From JACVRU01 sp040902725 (GTDB lineage: Bacteria; Actinomycetota; Thermoleophilia; Gaiellales; Gaiellaceae): DNA of 60,207 bases. Location of the stretch: assembly GCA_040902725.1 (NCBI GenBank), contig JBBDWU010000055.1:1-60207 (forward strand), given 5' to 3'. The notes under the pieces are model-generated. The model was not told the origin of the DNA, searched no databases, and was given only the letters and a program-made list of their open reading frames with translations. The translations under genes and the position numbers were made by a program. Positions 33,801-41,895 of this stretch are shown here, piece after piece; position 1 is the stretch's first letter, and each line of letters opens with the position of its first letter.

Positions 33801-34073
33801 GACCTGCTCGAGGTGCCCCCCTCGCACACGCTCAGCTTCGGCCTCGCCGCTCACTCCGTGCGGATGGACGCGCTCGCTGCCCTGCGCGACCGCGAGCGGA
33901 TCGAGCGGGAGGCACCCGCGCTGCTGCTCCCCGACACGATCCTGGAACCCTTTGCGCTACGCGCGCTCGGGGTCGTGCGCGAGGACGAAGAGCTCGTCCG
34001 GCAGGCCCAGGCGCGCTTCGGGGCGATCGGCCTGAGCTGGCACGCGGCCCAGACCGCGGCCATGACTCAGTAG
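30882..34073 (+). CDS. Zinc-ribbon / class III cyclase / AAA ATPase / TPR signalling protein
   Basis: A 1063-aa multidomain protein. A zinc ribbon (Cys6, Cys9, Cys20, Cys23) opens it, followed by a class III nucleotide cyclase domain with LFADLVGSTELG (metal Asp), GGTVEKFVGDAVMAVFGAP and GDAVNVCARLEQ. Next is an AAA/STAND-type ATPase with Walker A GDAGIGKTRLV (about 257) and Walker B VVLVEDIHWAEE, then about 400 residues of helical TPR-like repeats. The layout is a known actinobacterial family in which the ATPase/TPR part may sense ligands and gate cyclase output. Whether it makes cAMP is inference. Its end overlaps ddl by 7 nt, tail to tail. Confidence 0.87.
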   Translation: MGGMVCSSCGSTLPEDARFCPSCGTAAGAPAEPAGERKLATVLFADLVGSTELGGAQDPERTRAMLDRFYDAMAAEISRAGGTVEKFVGDAVMAVFGAPAAQEDHAERALHAALSMRRRLEELFDGALEIRIGVNTGEVVVGRAREGSSFVTGDAVNVCARLEQNVEPGQILVGERTASLVRGAFEFDQPGVIEAKGKDGGVACRRLVRALTLMRPRGVGGLKRVFIGRDTELELLETTFRRVVEAGEPHLVTLMGDAGIGKTRLVRELWDRLGGQSEEPLRRTGRCLPYGQAITYWPLAEILKEHLGILESDAPEVVRARLDGREMLGLTLGLDPSEDIHPLAARDRLHDAWVDFLAELGAERPVVVLVEDIHWAEEPLLDLLERLARDVQAPLLLIGTARPELLESRPAWGGGRRNASLLWLEPLSPDEATRLVEEELAGALPEHLRNLVVEQAEGNPFYAEELIGTLVDQGVLVQDNGGWRANELPADFTVPDSVHAVLAARIDLLPPVEKSALQAAAVIGRVFWEGPVRELLEGAEPDFALLEDRDFIRRRPGSSMAGEREHAIKHALTREVAYESLPKAKRARLHAAFADWLERAVEAREEVAPLLAHHYAEAVRTEDADLAWTGEEDELARLRAKAADWLRRAGELAIARFDLDGAIQLSERALEVEDDGPTRAELWRTIGRAHAMRYEGEAFWAAMQKSLDVCYDRATCADTYSQLAFQTVMRMGMWPQKPELERVKGWVESAIQMAPAGSHAQARALTAQALISAEDEDAAREAVAVADRLGDPELRSYAFEARSAAAMHNGAYEDAWRWALRRFELLDEIDDPDHLMDMREGSIPTALATRRVEESRRLALAADELSLKLSTHHRVHGVSLRLEVEEVAGGWDTIRVLTARMEEAVFANLDTPCVRNQRSLLICAAASMEAGDAAEADRLERTAEELGMQGYDFLFDPPRMRLAMLRGNLDRVGDLLEVPPSHTLSFGLAAHSVRMDALAALRDRERIEREAPALLLPDTILEPFALRALGVVREDEELVRQAQARFGAIGLSWHAAQTAAMTQ

Positions 34074-35080
34074 GCGAGGCCGGAGCGCCGCTCGTGCCGG
34101 TCGAGCGCCAGCCGGACGAGGCGGTCGAGCAGCTCGCCGTACGGGATTCCCGAGGCCTCGAAGAGCCGCGCGTAGACGCTCGTGGCGGTGAAGCCGGGGA
34201 TGGTGTTGATCTCGTTCACGACGACCTCGCCGTCAGGGCGCACGAAGAAGTCGATCCGCGCCATCCCCTCGCACTCGGTCGCCACGAACGAGTCGACGGA
34301 CAGCTCCTGCACGCGCCGGGCGGTCGCCTCGTCGACCCGCGCGGGCACGATGATCTGGCTGCCGCCCTCGTCGTACTTGGCGGCGTAGTCGTACCACTCC
34401 CCCTGCGGGACGATCTCCCCGACTACGGAGGCGACCGGCCGCTCGTCCGCGCCGAGGTTCCCGAGCACGCCGCACTCGACCTCGGTGCCCTCGACGAACT
34501 CCTCGATCAGCACCTTCTCGTCGTGGCGCCGCGCCAGCTCGACCGCGGGCGCGAGCTCCTCCTCGGAGTGCACCTTCGAGATCCCCACCGACGAGCCGAG
34601 CCGCGCCGGCTTCACGAAGACGGGGTAGCCGAACGGGTTCTCGATCGAGTCGCGCAGCCGGATCGCGTGGTGCCGCGCGACGGGGATCCCGCTGTCGCGG
34701 AGCACCTTCTTGAACAGGTCCTTGTCCATGCAGAGGGCCGAGGCGGCGACGCCCGCGCCCACGTAGGGGAGGCCGGCGAGCTCCAGGAGGCCCTGGACGG
34801 TGCCGTCCTCGCCGAACGGCCCGTGGAGCACCGGCAAGACGACGTCGACTTCCCCCAGCGTGGCGGGAACGGACGACGTCGCCGGCACCGGCAGCGTTTC
34901 CGCGACCGTGCCGCCGCCGGGCCCCAGCGCCCAGCGTCCGTCGCGGCCGATCTCAACGCTCGCCACCTCGTACTTGTCCGGATCAAGCGCCTCGATCACC
35001 GACCGCGCCGACTCCAGCGAGATCTCGTGCTCGCTGGAACGGCCGCCCATGAGCACGGCGACGCGAATCTTCTTCGTCAC
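34067..35080 (-). CDS. ddl: D-alanine--D-alanine ligase
   Basis: A 337-aa ATP-grasp enzyme joining two D-Ala for peptidoglycan precursors. Motifs: VAVLMGGRSSEHEISLESA, VVLPVLHGPFGEDGTVQGLL (to 20), VKPARLGSSVGISKV, EGTEVECGVLGN and the C-terminal RIDFFVRPDGEVVVNEINTI with metal-binding Asp/Glu/Asn. It overlaps pknB by 4 nt at its 5' end, placing a peptidoglycan enzyme in translational coupling with the PASTA kinase that senses peptidoglycan fragments. Confidence 0.95.
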   Translation of the reverse strand: MTKKIRVAVLMGGRSSEHEISLESARSVIEALDPDKYEVASVEIGRDGRWALGPGGGTVAETLPVPATSSVPATLGEVDVVLPVLHGPFGEDGTVQGLLELAGLPYVGAGVAASALCMDKDLFKKVLRDSGIPVARHHAIRLRDSIENPFGYPVFVKPARLGSSVGISKVHSEEELAPAVELARRHDEKVLIEEFVEGTEVECGVLGNLGADERPVASVVGEIVPQGEWYDYAAKYDEGGSQIIVPARVDEATARRVQELSVDSFVATECEGMARIDFFVRPDGEVVVNEINTIPGFTATSVYARLFEASGIPYGELLDRLVRLALDRHERRSGLAY

Positions 35081-36993
35081 CCGCAGACGTCGATGCCGCG
35101 GTAGCGACCCACCACGATCGTCACCGTCGAGCCGGGCTCGGCCTCAGTCCCGCCCCCCGGATCCTGGGAGAGCACTATGCCGTCGAGGCACGGGTCCTCG
35201 GTGTCCTCGCGCCGCACCCTGACGCGGAAGCCCTCTTCCTGGATGATCTCGCGCGCCGTGTCCTCGTCCTGGTTGCCCACGTCGGGCACCGTCGACGTGG
35301 ACGGGCCGCGAGACACCGTCAGCGTGACGGTCGAGCCGCGCGGCGCGGACTCGCCGCCGGCCGGGTTCTGGTCGATCACCGTCTCGGCGGGCTGACTCGA
35401 GTCGGCGTCCTCGCGCGCGACCTGGAAGCCGGCCGCCTGCAGCGTGGACTCGGCCTGGGCGAAGGGAAGGCTGACGACGCTCGGCACGGCGGCGGGCTTC
35501 GGCCCCTTGGAGACGTTGATCCGGACCTCGGTGCCCTCCTCCACCTCCTCGTCGCCCTTCGGTTCCTGGGCCGTGACCGTGCCCACCGGCGCGCCCGAGT
35601 TGATCTCGAAGACCACGGGCTCGAGGTTCGCCCCCGTCAGCCGCGCCACAGCCACTTCCCGCGTCTCGCCGACGACGTCGGGCACGACCGTCATCGGCGC
35701 CCCGGTGGAGACCCAGAGCTTCACGACGCCCGTCTGCGGGTCGATCCGCGTCCCTTCGCGCGGGTCCTGGTCGAAGACGTAGTTCTCCGGCTGGTCGCGG
35801 CTCGGCTCCTCGATCACCTCGTACTGGAGGTTGCGCGAGTCGAGCTCGGCCCTCGCCGCGTTCACGTGCTGCCCGACGAGCAGCGGCACCGCGACGGGGT
35901 TGCGCGCGTCGAGCTCGTTCTGGATCTGGTCGTAGACGTACCAGCCGCCCACGAGCGCACCGATGACGATGAGCGCGGCGGCGAGCCAGGGCCAGACGGA
36001 TCGGCGCCGGGGCTCGTCCTCGTAGTCGTAGTAGACCGGCTCGGCGGGCGGGTAGGTCGGCGGCGCGGCGATCGTCGGCGCCCGGGAGATCTGAGTCGGC
36101 ATCGCATTCACGCCGGAGATGATCTGGGTGGCGGCCTCCTCGGTCTCTGAGCTGACGCCGAGGCCCCGCGCGATCCGCGCGAGATCCGCGTCCATCTCGG
36201 CCGCGCTCTGGTAGCGGCGGGCCGGATCCTTCGCCAGCGCGCGCATCACCACGAGGTCCAGCTCCTCGGGCAGCCCTTCTTTCAGCTCCGAAGGCGGCGG
36301 GGGCGTCTCGGAGAGGTGCTTCATCGCGATCTCGACCGGCGACTCGCCCGTGAACGGCACTTTGCCGGTCAGCAGCTCGTAGAGCACGACCCCGACGGAG
36401 TACAGGTCGGAGCGCTGGTCGACCCCCGAGCCCCGAGCCTGCTCGGGCGACAGGTACTGGGCCGTGCCGACGATCGAGCCCGCCTCCGTCATCTGGCTCG
36501 CGCCGGCGCGCGCGATCCCGAAGTCCGTCACCTTCACCCGCCGGTCCTCGTCGACCATGATGTTGTGCGGCTTGATGTCGCGGTGGACGATGCCGTTCTT
36601 GTGCGCGTGCCCGAGCGCGGCGAGCACGTGCCGCGTGATCTCGACGGCGATCGGCACGGGCGCCGGCCCGCGGGCCGCGATCAGCTCCTTCAGGTTGCGC
36701 CCCTGGAGGTGCTCCATCGCGATGTAGTAGGTGCCCTCGGCCTCGCCGCGGTCGAAGATCGAGACGATGTTGGCGTGGGAGAGGCCCGCGGCGTTCTTCG
36801 CCTCGCGGCGGAAGCGCTCCACGAACTGGTCGTCGTTCGCGTGCCGCTCGTTGAGGATCTTGATCGCCACGCGCCGCCCGAGCTCCTGGTCCTCGGCGAG
36901 GTACACGGTCGCCATGCCGCCCGCGCCGAGCTTCTTGACGATGCGGTAGCGCCCGTCGAAGAGGGTGTCTATGAGGGTGTCGGAAACGGCCAT
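35077..36993 (-). CDS. pknB: Ser/Thr protein kinase with four PASTA domains (PknB/Stk1)
   Basis: A 638-aa membrane receptor kinase. Kinase domain residues 14-280: GAGGMATVYLA, AIKILNE, catalytic HRDIKPHNIM, DFG (VTDFGIA), activation loop GTAQYLSPEQARG. A Pro-rich linker and one helix (about 333-352) lead to four extracellular PASTA repeats (about 368-638), each opening near VP(L/D/S)VV or VPDVG. PASTA domains bind muropeptides; the kinase controls growth and wall synthesis. It shares an operon with pbpA, rodA, the PP2C phosphatase and two FHA proteins, 21 bp after pbpA. ATG start. Confidence 0.95.
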   Translation of the reverse strand: MAVSDTLIDTLFDGRYRIVKKLGAGGMATVYLAEDQELGRRVAIKILNERHANDDQFVERFRREAKNAAGLSHANIVSIFDRGEAEGTYYIAMEHLQGRNLKELIAARGPAPVPIAVEITRHVLAALGHAHKNGIVHRDIKPHNIMVDEDRRVKVTDFGIARAGASQMTEAGSIVGTAQYLSPEQARGSGVDQRSDLYSVGVVLYELLTGKVPFTGESPVEIAMKHLSETPPPPSELKEGLPEELDLVVMRALAKDPARRYQSAAEMDADLARIARGLGVSSETEEAATQIISGVNAMPTQISRAPTIAAPPTYPPAEPVYYDYEDEPRRRSVWPWLAAALIVIGALVGGWYVYDQIQNELDARNPVAVPLLVGQHVNAARAELDSRNLQYEVIEEPSRDQPENYVFDQDPREGTRIDPQTGVVKLWVSTGAPMTVVPDVVGETREVAVARLTGANLEPVVFEINSGAPVGTVTAQEPKGDEEVEEGTEVRINVSKGPKPAAVPSVVSLPFAQAESTLQAAGFQVAREDADSSQPAETVIDQNPAGGESAPRGSTVTLTVSRGPSTSTVPDVGNQDEDTAREIIQEEGFRVRVRREDTEDPCLDGIVLSQDPGGGTEAEPGSTVTIVVGRYRGIDVCG

Positions 36994-37014
36994 GGGGTCT
37001 CTACAGGGTAGGTA

Positions 37015-38499
37015 CTACGCCCCCGCATCGCGTAGCAGGGCCTCCATTACGAGCTTTGCGATCGGCGCCGCGGTGGTGCCGCCGACGCCGTCCTGCTCCT
37101 CCAGGAAGACGGCGATCGCGACCCGCGGGTTCTCGGCGGGCGCGAACGCGATGAACGAGGTCGTGTTGACGTCGCGGCCGATCTCGGCCGTTCCCGTCTT
37201 CCCCGCGACCTCGATCCCCACGATCTGCGCCGCGGTCGAGGTGCCTCCCCGCACCGCCGCGATCATCCCCTGCGTGATTGCGTCCGCCGCCTGGCGCGAG
37301 ATCGGGCGGCCGAGCTCGTCCGTCGCGGGCGTCGTGACGATCCGGCCCTGCGGGGAGACCACGCGCTCGACGAGCTGAGGCCGCACGAGGATGCCGTCGT
37401 TCGCGATCGCCCCCGCCACCATCGCCATTTGCAGCGGCGTCACCTGGAGCCGCTCCTGGCCGAACGCGAGCCGGCCCGGGTCGATGTCGTTCATGTCCTC
37501 CGGGAACCAGGGCCTGCCGCCCTTGTAGAGCCCGCTGGCGAGCCGCTCCTCGGCCGGCAGCTCGAGCGGCGGCTTGGAGTAGAAGCCGAAGCGGCGCGCG
37601 TACTCGAGGATCGCGCCGGCGCCGATCTCGATCCCGATGTTGCAGAAGACGGAGTTGATCGAGCTCTCGATCGCCTGGAGGAGCGTGACCCGACCGTAGC
37701 CGGAGGGGGTGCCCTGGTCGGAGTAGTTGAAGACGCGCTTGCCGTACTCGGTGCAGTAGCCGGGGTCGTCGAAGGTGGACGAGAGGAAGAACTTCCCCTG
37801 GTCGAGCGCGGCCGCGGCCGTGACCACCTTGAAGGTCGACCCGGGCGTGTAGAGGCCGTTCACCGCGCGGTTGAGGAGCGGCGCGGCCGGCTGCGTGCAC
37901 GCCGCGTTCGGCGCGCGCTGCGCCTGGGCGAAGCGCTCCTCGATCAGGTTCGGGTCGTAGCTCGGCGAGGAGGCGAGGACGAGCACCTTCCCCGTCTGCG
38001 GGTCGAGCGCCGCGACGGCTCCGCAGAGCGTCCCGAGGGCGTTCTGCGCAACCCGCTGCCCCTCCGTGCTCAGGGTGAGGAAGACGTCGTTGCCCTGGAT
38101 CGTCGTCCCGCGGATCTGGTCGAGCGTCCGCTCGAGCACCGTCGTCAGGTTCGCGTTCGAGGCGGTGAGGTAGTCGTTGAGGGAGCGCTCGAGGCCGGCG
38201 CGCGAGCGACCCTGGGTCGAGTAGCCGACGACGTGCGAGAAGGTGCGCCCCTGCGGGTAGCGGCGGAAGTAGAAGGTCTTGCCGCCGACGCGCTTCGTTC
38301 GGTTGCGCGCCAGGACCGTGCCGTCGGCGGCGAGGATCCGGCCGCGTTCGATCGTGAACTCCGCGACGCGCTCGATCGCGTTGTCCTGGCGGTCGGCGAG
38401 GCCCGGGGCGGCCCACGTTTGCCAGTAGGTGGTCGTCACTACCAGCCCGATCACGAGCGTGACGGCGAAGACGGCGAGGCGGGAGATCTGGCGGTTCAT
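37015..38499 (-). CDS. pbpA: Class B penicillin-binding protein (PbpA/FtsI-like transpeptidase)
   Basis: A 494-aa protein with an N-terminal helix (residues 8-26), a dimerisation region (RGRILAADGTVLARN) and a transpeptidase domain holding the active-site PGSTFKVV (Ser-x2-Lys), SINSV (Ser-x-Asn) and GKTGTAEIG (Lys-Thr-Gly). It cross-links peptidoglycan in partnership with the SEDS protein RodA, whose gene overlaps it by 4 nt upstream. A GLYKGGRPWFPEDMNDIDPG region resembles the actinobacterial PbpA group. Start is ATG 38499. Confidence 0.95.
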   Translation of the reverse strand: MNRQISRLAVFAVTLVIGLVVTTTYWQTWAAPGLADRQDNAIERVAEFTIERGRILAADGTVLARNRTKRVGGKTFYFRRYPQGRTFSHVVGYSTQGRSRAGLERSLNDYLTASNANLTTVLERTLDQIRGTTIQGNDVFLTLSTEGQRVAQNALGTLCGAVAALDPQTGKVLVLASSPSYDPNLIEERFAQAQRAPNAACTQPAAPLLNRAVNGLYTPGSTFKVVTAAAALDQGKFFLSSTFDDPGYCTEYGKRVFNYSDQGTPSGYGRVTLLQAIESSINSVFCNIGIEIGAGAILEYARRFGFYSKPPLELPAEERLASGLYKGGRPWFPEDMNDIDPGRLAFGQERLQVTPLQMAMVAGAIANDGILVRPQLVERVVSPQGRIVTTPATDELGRPISRQAADAITQGMIAAVRGGTSTAAQIVGIEVAGKTGTAEIGRDVNTTSFIAFAPAENPRVAIAVFLEEQDGVGGTTAAPIAKLVMEALLRDAGA

Positions 38500-39764
38500 C
38501 TGGGCGCTCGGGCGAGCGCGTTCGCCCGGTTCGAGACGAGCAGGAGCCCGGCCAGGAGGACGAAGTTGGCCACCAGGCTCGAGCCGCCGTAGCTCACGAA
38601 GGGCAGCGTGATCCCGGTGAGCGGGATCAGCCGCACGATGCCGCCGAGGATGATGAAGGTCTGGATCGCGAAGCCGAAGGTGAGCCCCGCGGCCAGCAGC
38701 TTGGAGAAGCCGTCGTCGGCGAGCAGCGCGGTCCGGAAGCCGCGGACGACGATCAGCATGTACAGCAGCAGCAGGGCGGCGGCGCCGACGAGTCCGAGCT
38801 CCTGCGCGATCGTCGAGTAGATGAAGTCGCTCTTCGCGTACGGGATCAGCTCTGAGCCGTCGGTCTGGGTGAACGTCCCGCGGCCGAGCCCGGTGCCCCA
38901 GAAGCCGCCGTTGGCGATCGAATAGAGCGACTGGATGATCTGGTAGCCGCTCTGGTCCGGGTCGCTCCAGGGGTCGAGCCAGGCCGTGACCCGCTCCTGG
39001 ACGCGCGGCACCACCTGGTAGAGCGCGAGCGCCCCACCGATGAAGAGCGCGGTCCCGCCCGCGACGTACGTGAGCCGGCCCGTGGCGACGTAGAGCATCC
39101 CCAGGAAGATCCCGAAGTAGAGGAGCGCGCTGCCCAGGTCGTTCGTCTGGACGAGCACCAGCATCGCGCCGCCCCAGATCACGAGCAGCGGCCCAAGGTC
39201 CTTGGGCCGGCCCTGCGCCAGGACCTCGCGCTTCTCGCGGAGGTAGCCGGCCAGGAACACGATCAGCGCGAGCTTGGCGAACTCGCCGGGCTGGAACTGG
39301 ACGGGGCCGAGGTCGACCCAGAGCCTTGCCCCGTTCACGGTCTTCCCGACGATCGGTACCGCCGGCAGCGCCAGCAGCGCCAGCGCGCCGATCCCGAACA
39401 GGTACTTGTAGCTCTCGAGGCCGCGGTAGTCGTGGCGGAGCAGCAGCAGCGTGGCCGAGAACGCCACGACGCCGACGACGACCCAGAGTCCCTGCCGGAA
39501 GGCGTCGTCGGGGTTGAGCCGGTAGATCAGTGTGAGGCCGATCGCCGTCAGCAGCGCGGCCATCGGCAGCAGGTGGGGATCGGCGTAGGGGACGGTGACC
39601 CGTGCGACGAGGTGGGCGACGAGGTAGAAGCCGAGGAAGAGGACGGCGTAGGAGAGCGAGCCGGCCGAGATTTCCGCCTGGCGCGCCATGTAGACGCTCG
39701 CGAAGCCGATCCCGGTGATCAGGCCGACGACGAGCAGGTTCGCGAGCTCCGTGTTCCGGGTCAT
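38496..39764 (-). CDS. rodA: SEDS-family peptidoglycan glycosyltransferase (RodA/FtsW)
   Basis: A 422-aa protein with about ten to eleven membrane helices. SEDS markers are LGPVQFQPGEFAKLALIVFL (Pro-Ser/Gly-Glu motif), the TNDLGSALLYFGIFLGMLY helix with the catalytic Asp, and the C-terminal GITLPFVSYGGSSLVANF. It polymerises lipid II and pairs with PbpA. Overlaps of 4 nt with both the phosphatase and pbpA genes show tight coupling. Gene order identifies it with actinobacterial RodA. Confidence 0.94.
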   Translation of the reverse strand: MTRNTELANLLVVGLITGIGFASVYMARQAEISAGSLSYAVLFLGFYLVAHLVARVTVPYADPHLLPMAALLTAIGLTLIYRLNPDDAFRQGLWVVVGVVAFSATLLLLRHDYRGLESYKYLFGIGALALLALPAVPIVGKTVNGARLWVDLGPVQFQPGEFAKLALIVFLAGYLREKREVLAQGRPKDLGPLLVIWGGAMLVLVQTNDLGSALLYFGIFLGMLYVATGRLTYVAGGTALFIGGALALYQVVPRVQERVTAWLDPWSDPDQSGYQIIQSLYSIANGGFWGTGLGRGTFTQTDGSELIPYAKSDFIYSTIAQELGLVGAAALLLLYMLIVVRGFRTALLADDGFSKLLAAGLTFGFAIQTFIILGGIVRLIPLTGITLPFVSYGGSSLVANFVLLAGLLLVSNRANALARAPR

Positions 39765-40639
39765 CGCAGTCCCAGGATGAGCAGGGCGACGCCGACGGCG
39801 AACAGGGCGAAGACCGCGAGGATCGCGAGCACGCGGCGGGCGGTCGCGTCGAGGTCGTCCTGCGCGGTGCGCGCGGGCGGCGCCTCCGCGATCACCGGTA
39901 TGGCGTCGAGTTCGGTCAGCGTGTCCTCGTCGTCGCCTGGCTCGTCGTCGCCCGCGAGCTCGAAGAAGACGACCGTGATGTTGTCCTCGCCGCCCTCGCG
40001 GTTCGCCCTCCGCACCAGGGCGCCCGCGGCCGCCTCGAGGTCGTCGCGGCTCGCCTCGACGGTCTCGAGGATCTCGTCGTCGTCGACCATCGAGGTCAGG
40101 CCGTCGGAGCAGATGAGGAAGAGGTCGCCCGGCTCCGCCTGGACCGAGTGCGAGTCGACGTCGACCGACGGATCGGTGCCCAGCGCGCGCGTGATCACCG
40201 AGCGCTGCGGGTGCGTCTCGGCCTCCTCGGCCGTGAGCTCACCGGTGCGGACGAGGTCGGCGACCAGCGAATGGTCGTCGGTCAGCTGCTTGAGGGTGCC
40301 CGCGCGGAGGAGGTACGCGCGGGAGTCGCCGACGTGGCCGATCGTGACGACGCCGTCCTCGCCGACGAGCGCGGCGGTCATCGTCGTGCCCATCCCCGAG
40401 GCGTTCGCGTCCTCGTTCGAGCGCGCGTAGACCTGCCGGTTCGCCTCCTCGATGAGTCCGACGAGGTTCTCCTCGCCGCCCATCGCGTCCACGGCCGTCC
40501 GCGAGGCGACCTCGCCGGCCTGGGCCCCGCCCATCCCGTCGGCGACCGCGAACAACGGCGGCCGGGCGATGTACGAGTCCTCGTTGCGCCGGCGCCGGCG
40601 TCCCGGGTCCGTCGCGGCTGCCGTCCGGGCGATCCTCAT
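39761..40639 (-). CDS. pstP: PP2C-type Ser/Thr phosphatase (PstP/Stp)
   Basis: A 292-aa protein phosphatase reversing PknB phosphorylation. PP2C metal motifs: RRNEDSYI, FAVADGMGGAQAGEVAS, IGHVGDSRAYL, FLICSDGLTSMV and the late EDNITVVFFEL. A C-terminal Asp/Glu-rich linker and one helix (VLAILAVFALFAVGVALLIL) anchor it, although the actinobacterial homologue usually carries a longer extracellular part, absent here. It overlaps fhaB and rodA by 4 nt each. Confidence 0.94.
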   Translation of the reverse strand: MRIARTAAATDPGRRRRRNEDSYIARPPLFAVADGMGGAQAGEVASRTAVDAMGGEENLVGLIEEANRQVYARSNEDANASGMGTTMTAALVGEDGVVTIGHVGDSRAYLLRAGTLKQLTDDHSLVADLVRTGELTAEEAETHPQRSVITRALGTDPSVDVDSHSVQAEPGDLFLICSDGLTSMVDDDEILETVEASRDDLEAAAGALVRRANREGGEDNITVVFFELAGDDEPGDDEDTLTELDAIPVIAEAPPARTAQDDLDATARRVLAILAVFALFAVGVALLILGLR

Positions 40640-41112
40640 GCGTCGAACCTGAGCTGCGTCTCGCCGATCCGGATCACGTCGCCTGCCTCGAGCAGCCGGG
40701 GGCCGTCGAGGCGGATGCCGTTGACGTACGTCCCGTTGGTCGAGCCGCGGTCGACGACCCAGACGCCGTCCTGGCGCGGCTCGAAGCGGGCGTGCGAGGC
40801 GGAGGCGAACTCGTCGCCGCGCAGCTCGAGGTCGTTCTCCGCCCCGCGGCCGATCGAGAGCGGCCCGCTGTCCATGGCATAGGCGCCGCCGTCGGTGAGG
40901 GTCGGGCTCTCGACCACGACGAGCCTTCCGGAGCGCCGTCGCAGACCGAGGGCGGCTGCGTCGCTCGGCCGCATGACGATGCTCTCCTGGGTCGGCCTCA
41001 GCTCGCGGCCGGCGCTGCGCACGATCTGCCAGATGAAGAGGTAGAGGAGCACGATGAACGCGATCTTCAGGACGAGCAGCAGCTCGTCGATCGCGACCGA
41101 GTCTCCGATCAC
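40636..41112 (-). CDS. fhaB: FHA-domain membrane protein (FhaB/FipA-like)
   Basis: A 158-aa protein: one N-terminal helix (LLVLKIAFIVLLYLFIWQIV), a linker with the conserved SIVMRPSD, and a C-terminal FHA domain with LSIGRGAENDLELRG, SASHARFE and GSTNGTYVNG, the phospho-Thr pocket. It reads out PknB phosphorylation and links it to wall synthesis. GTG start at 41112 overlaps the fhaA stop by 4 nt; the frame is open further upstream but that sequence is shadow of fhaA. Confidence 0.92.
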   Translation of the reverse strand: MIGDSVAIDELLLVLKIAFIVLLYLFIWQIVRSAGRELRPTQESIVMRPSDAAALGLRRRSGRLVVVESPTLTDGGAYAMDSGPLSIGRGAENDLELRGDEFASASHARFEPRQDGVWVVDRGSTNGTYVNGIRLDGPRLLEAGDVIRIGETQLRFDA

Positions 41113-41858
41113 AGCACCGCCCGCCGGAAGACGATCTCCGTCGACCCCATCGTCACCCGGTCTCCGTCCTCCAGCTTCGCCCGCTTGAGCCGCCGCCCGT
41201 TCACCTCGATGCCGTTCGTGGAGTCGAGGTCGACGATCCAGTACGCGGCTCCCTCCTGGCGCAGCTCCGCGTGCCGCCGGGAGACGTTCGGGTCGCCCAG
41301 CTGGACGTCGCACTCCTTCGACCGGCCGATCAGCGTCCGCCGCTTGTCGACCTCCCGAGTCTCGCCGTCCCACGCGAGCGAGACGACCTCGCCCTCCACG
41401 CCGGCATCGGCCGCCTCGGTCGGCTGCTGGCTGGCGCGGTAGACCATCGTGTGCGAGGGCTCGGGAGCGCGCTCGCCGGCCACGCGCTCGGGTTGCACCA
41501 TCCGCGTGGCGATCCCGAACTCGCCAACCTCCAGCTCGTCATCAGACTCGAGCGAGACGTCGGGATGGGCGAGCAGGGCGTAGTCCTCGCGCCGCGCGTG
41601 CTCGGCGAGGTAGAGCTGGAGCTCCTCGAGCAGCGACTCCTCGTAGGTCGCGAACTGCTCGCGGTCGGCCGGGGAGAGGTAGATCGTGTACTCGTTCGGG
41701 ACGTAGACGCGCGAAACCGAGACGACCTTGTGCTCGTCCATCTCCTTCTGCAGCTTGCGCGCCAGCTCGACCGGCTGGACGCTCGAGCGGAACGCGCGGC
41801 CGAACAGCCCCTCGAAGAGGGACTCCAGCTTCTGCTCGATGGAGCGGAGGACCGTCAT
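41109..41858 (-). CDS. fhaA: FHA-domain protein with DUF3662 (FhaA)
   Basis: A 249-aa cytoplasmic protein. Residues about 1-115 form the DUF3662 domain (QKLESLFEGLFGRAFRSSVQ; VYVPNEYTIYLSPADR), then a Pro/Glu linker, then an FHA domain (RTLIGRSKECDVQLGD, SRRHAEL, DSTNGIEVNG). FhaA binds phosphorylated PknB targets such as the MurJ/MviN pseudokinase in mycobacteria. It is the first gene of the fhaA-fhaB-pstP-rodA-pbpA-pknB-ddl operon. ATG start with GGGGGAAG about 17 nt upstream. Confidence 0.93.
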   Translation of the reverse strand: MTVLRSIEQKLESLFEGLFGRAFRSSVQPVELARKLQKEMDEHKVVSVSRVYVPNEYTIYLSPADREQFATYEESLLEELQLYLAEHARREDYALLAHPDVSLESDDELEVGEFGIATRMVQPERVAGERAPEPSHTMVYRASQQPTEAADAGVEGEVVSLAWDGETREVDKRRTLIGRSKECDVQLGDPNVSRRHAELRQEGAAYWIVDLDSTNGIEVNGRRLKRAKLEDGDRVTMGSTEIVFRRAVL

Positions 41859-41889
41859 GCGATCGGCGGGTGTCTTCCCCCGCGATTCG

Positions 41890-41895
41890 AGTCTA
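41890..41895 (-). promoter_or_regulatory. Candidate -10 box TAGACT of the fhaA operon
   Basis: On the minus strand TAGACT begins with the TAG stop codon of the upstream kinase gene and lies 31 nt before the fhaA ATG. It would drive the whole wall-growth operon. Confidence 0.45.

Noticed and set aside
34067..41858. Novelty of the FHA/phosphatase/RodA/PBP/kinase block
   Set aside because: This gene order is a well-known actinobacterial cell-wall growth operon. Only the attached ddl gene is a local variation.
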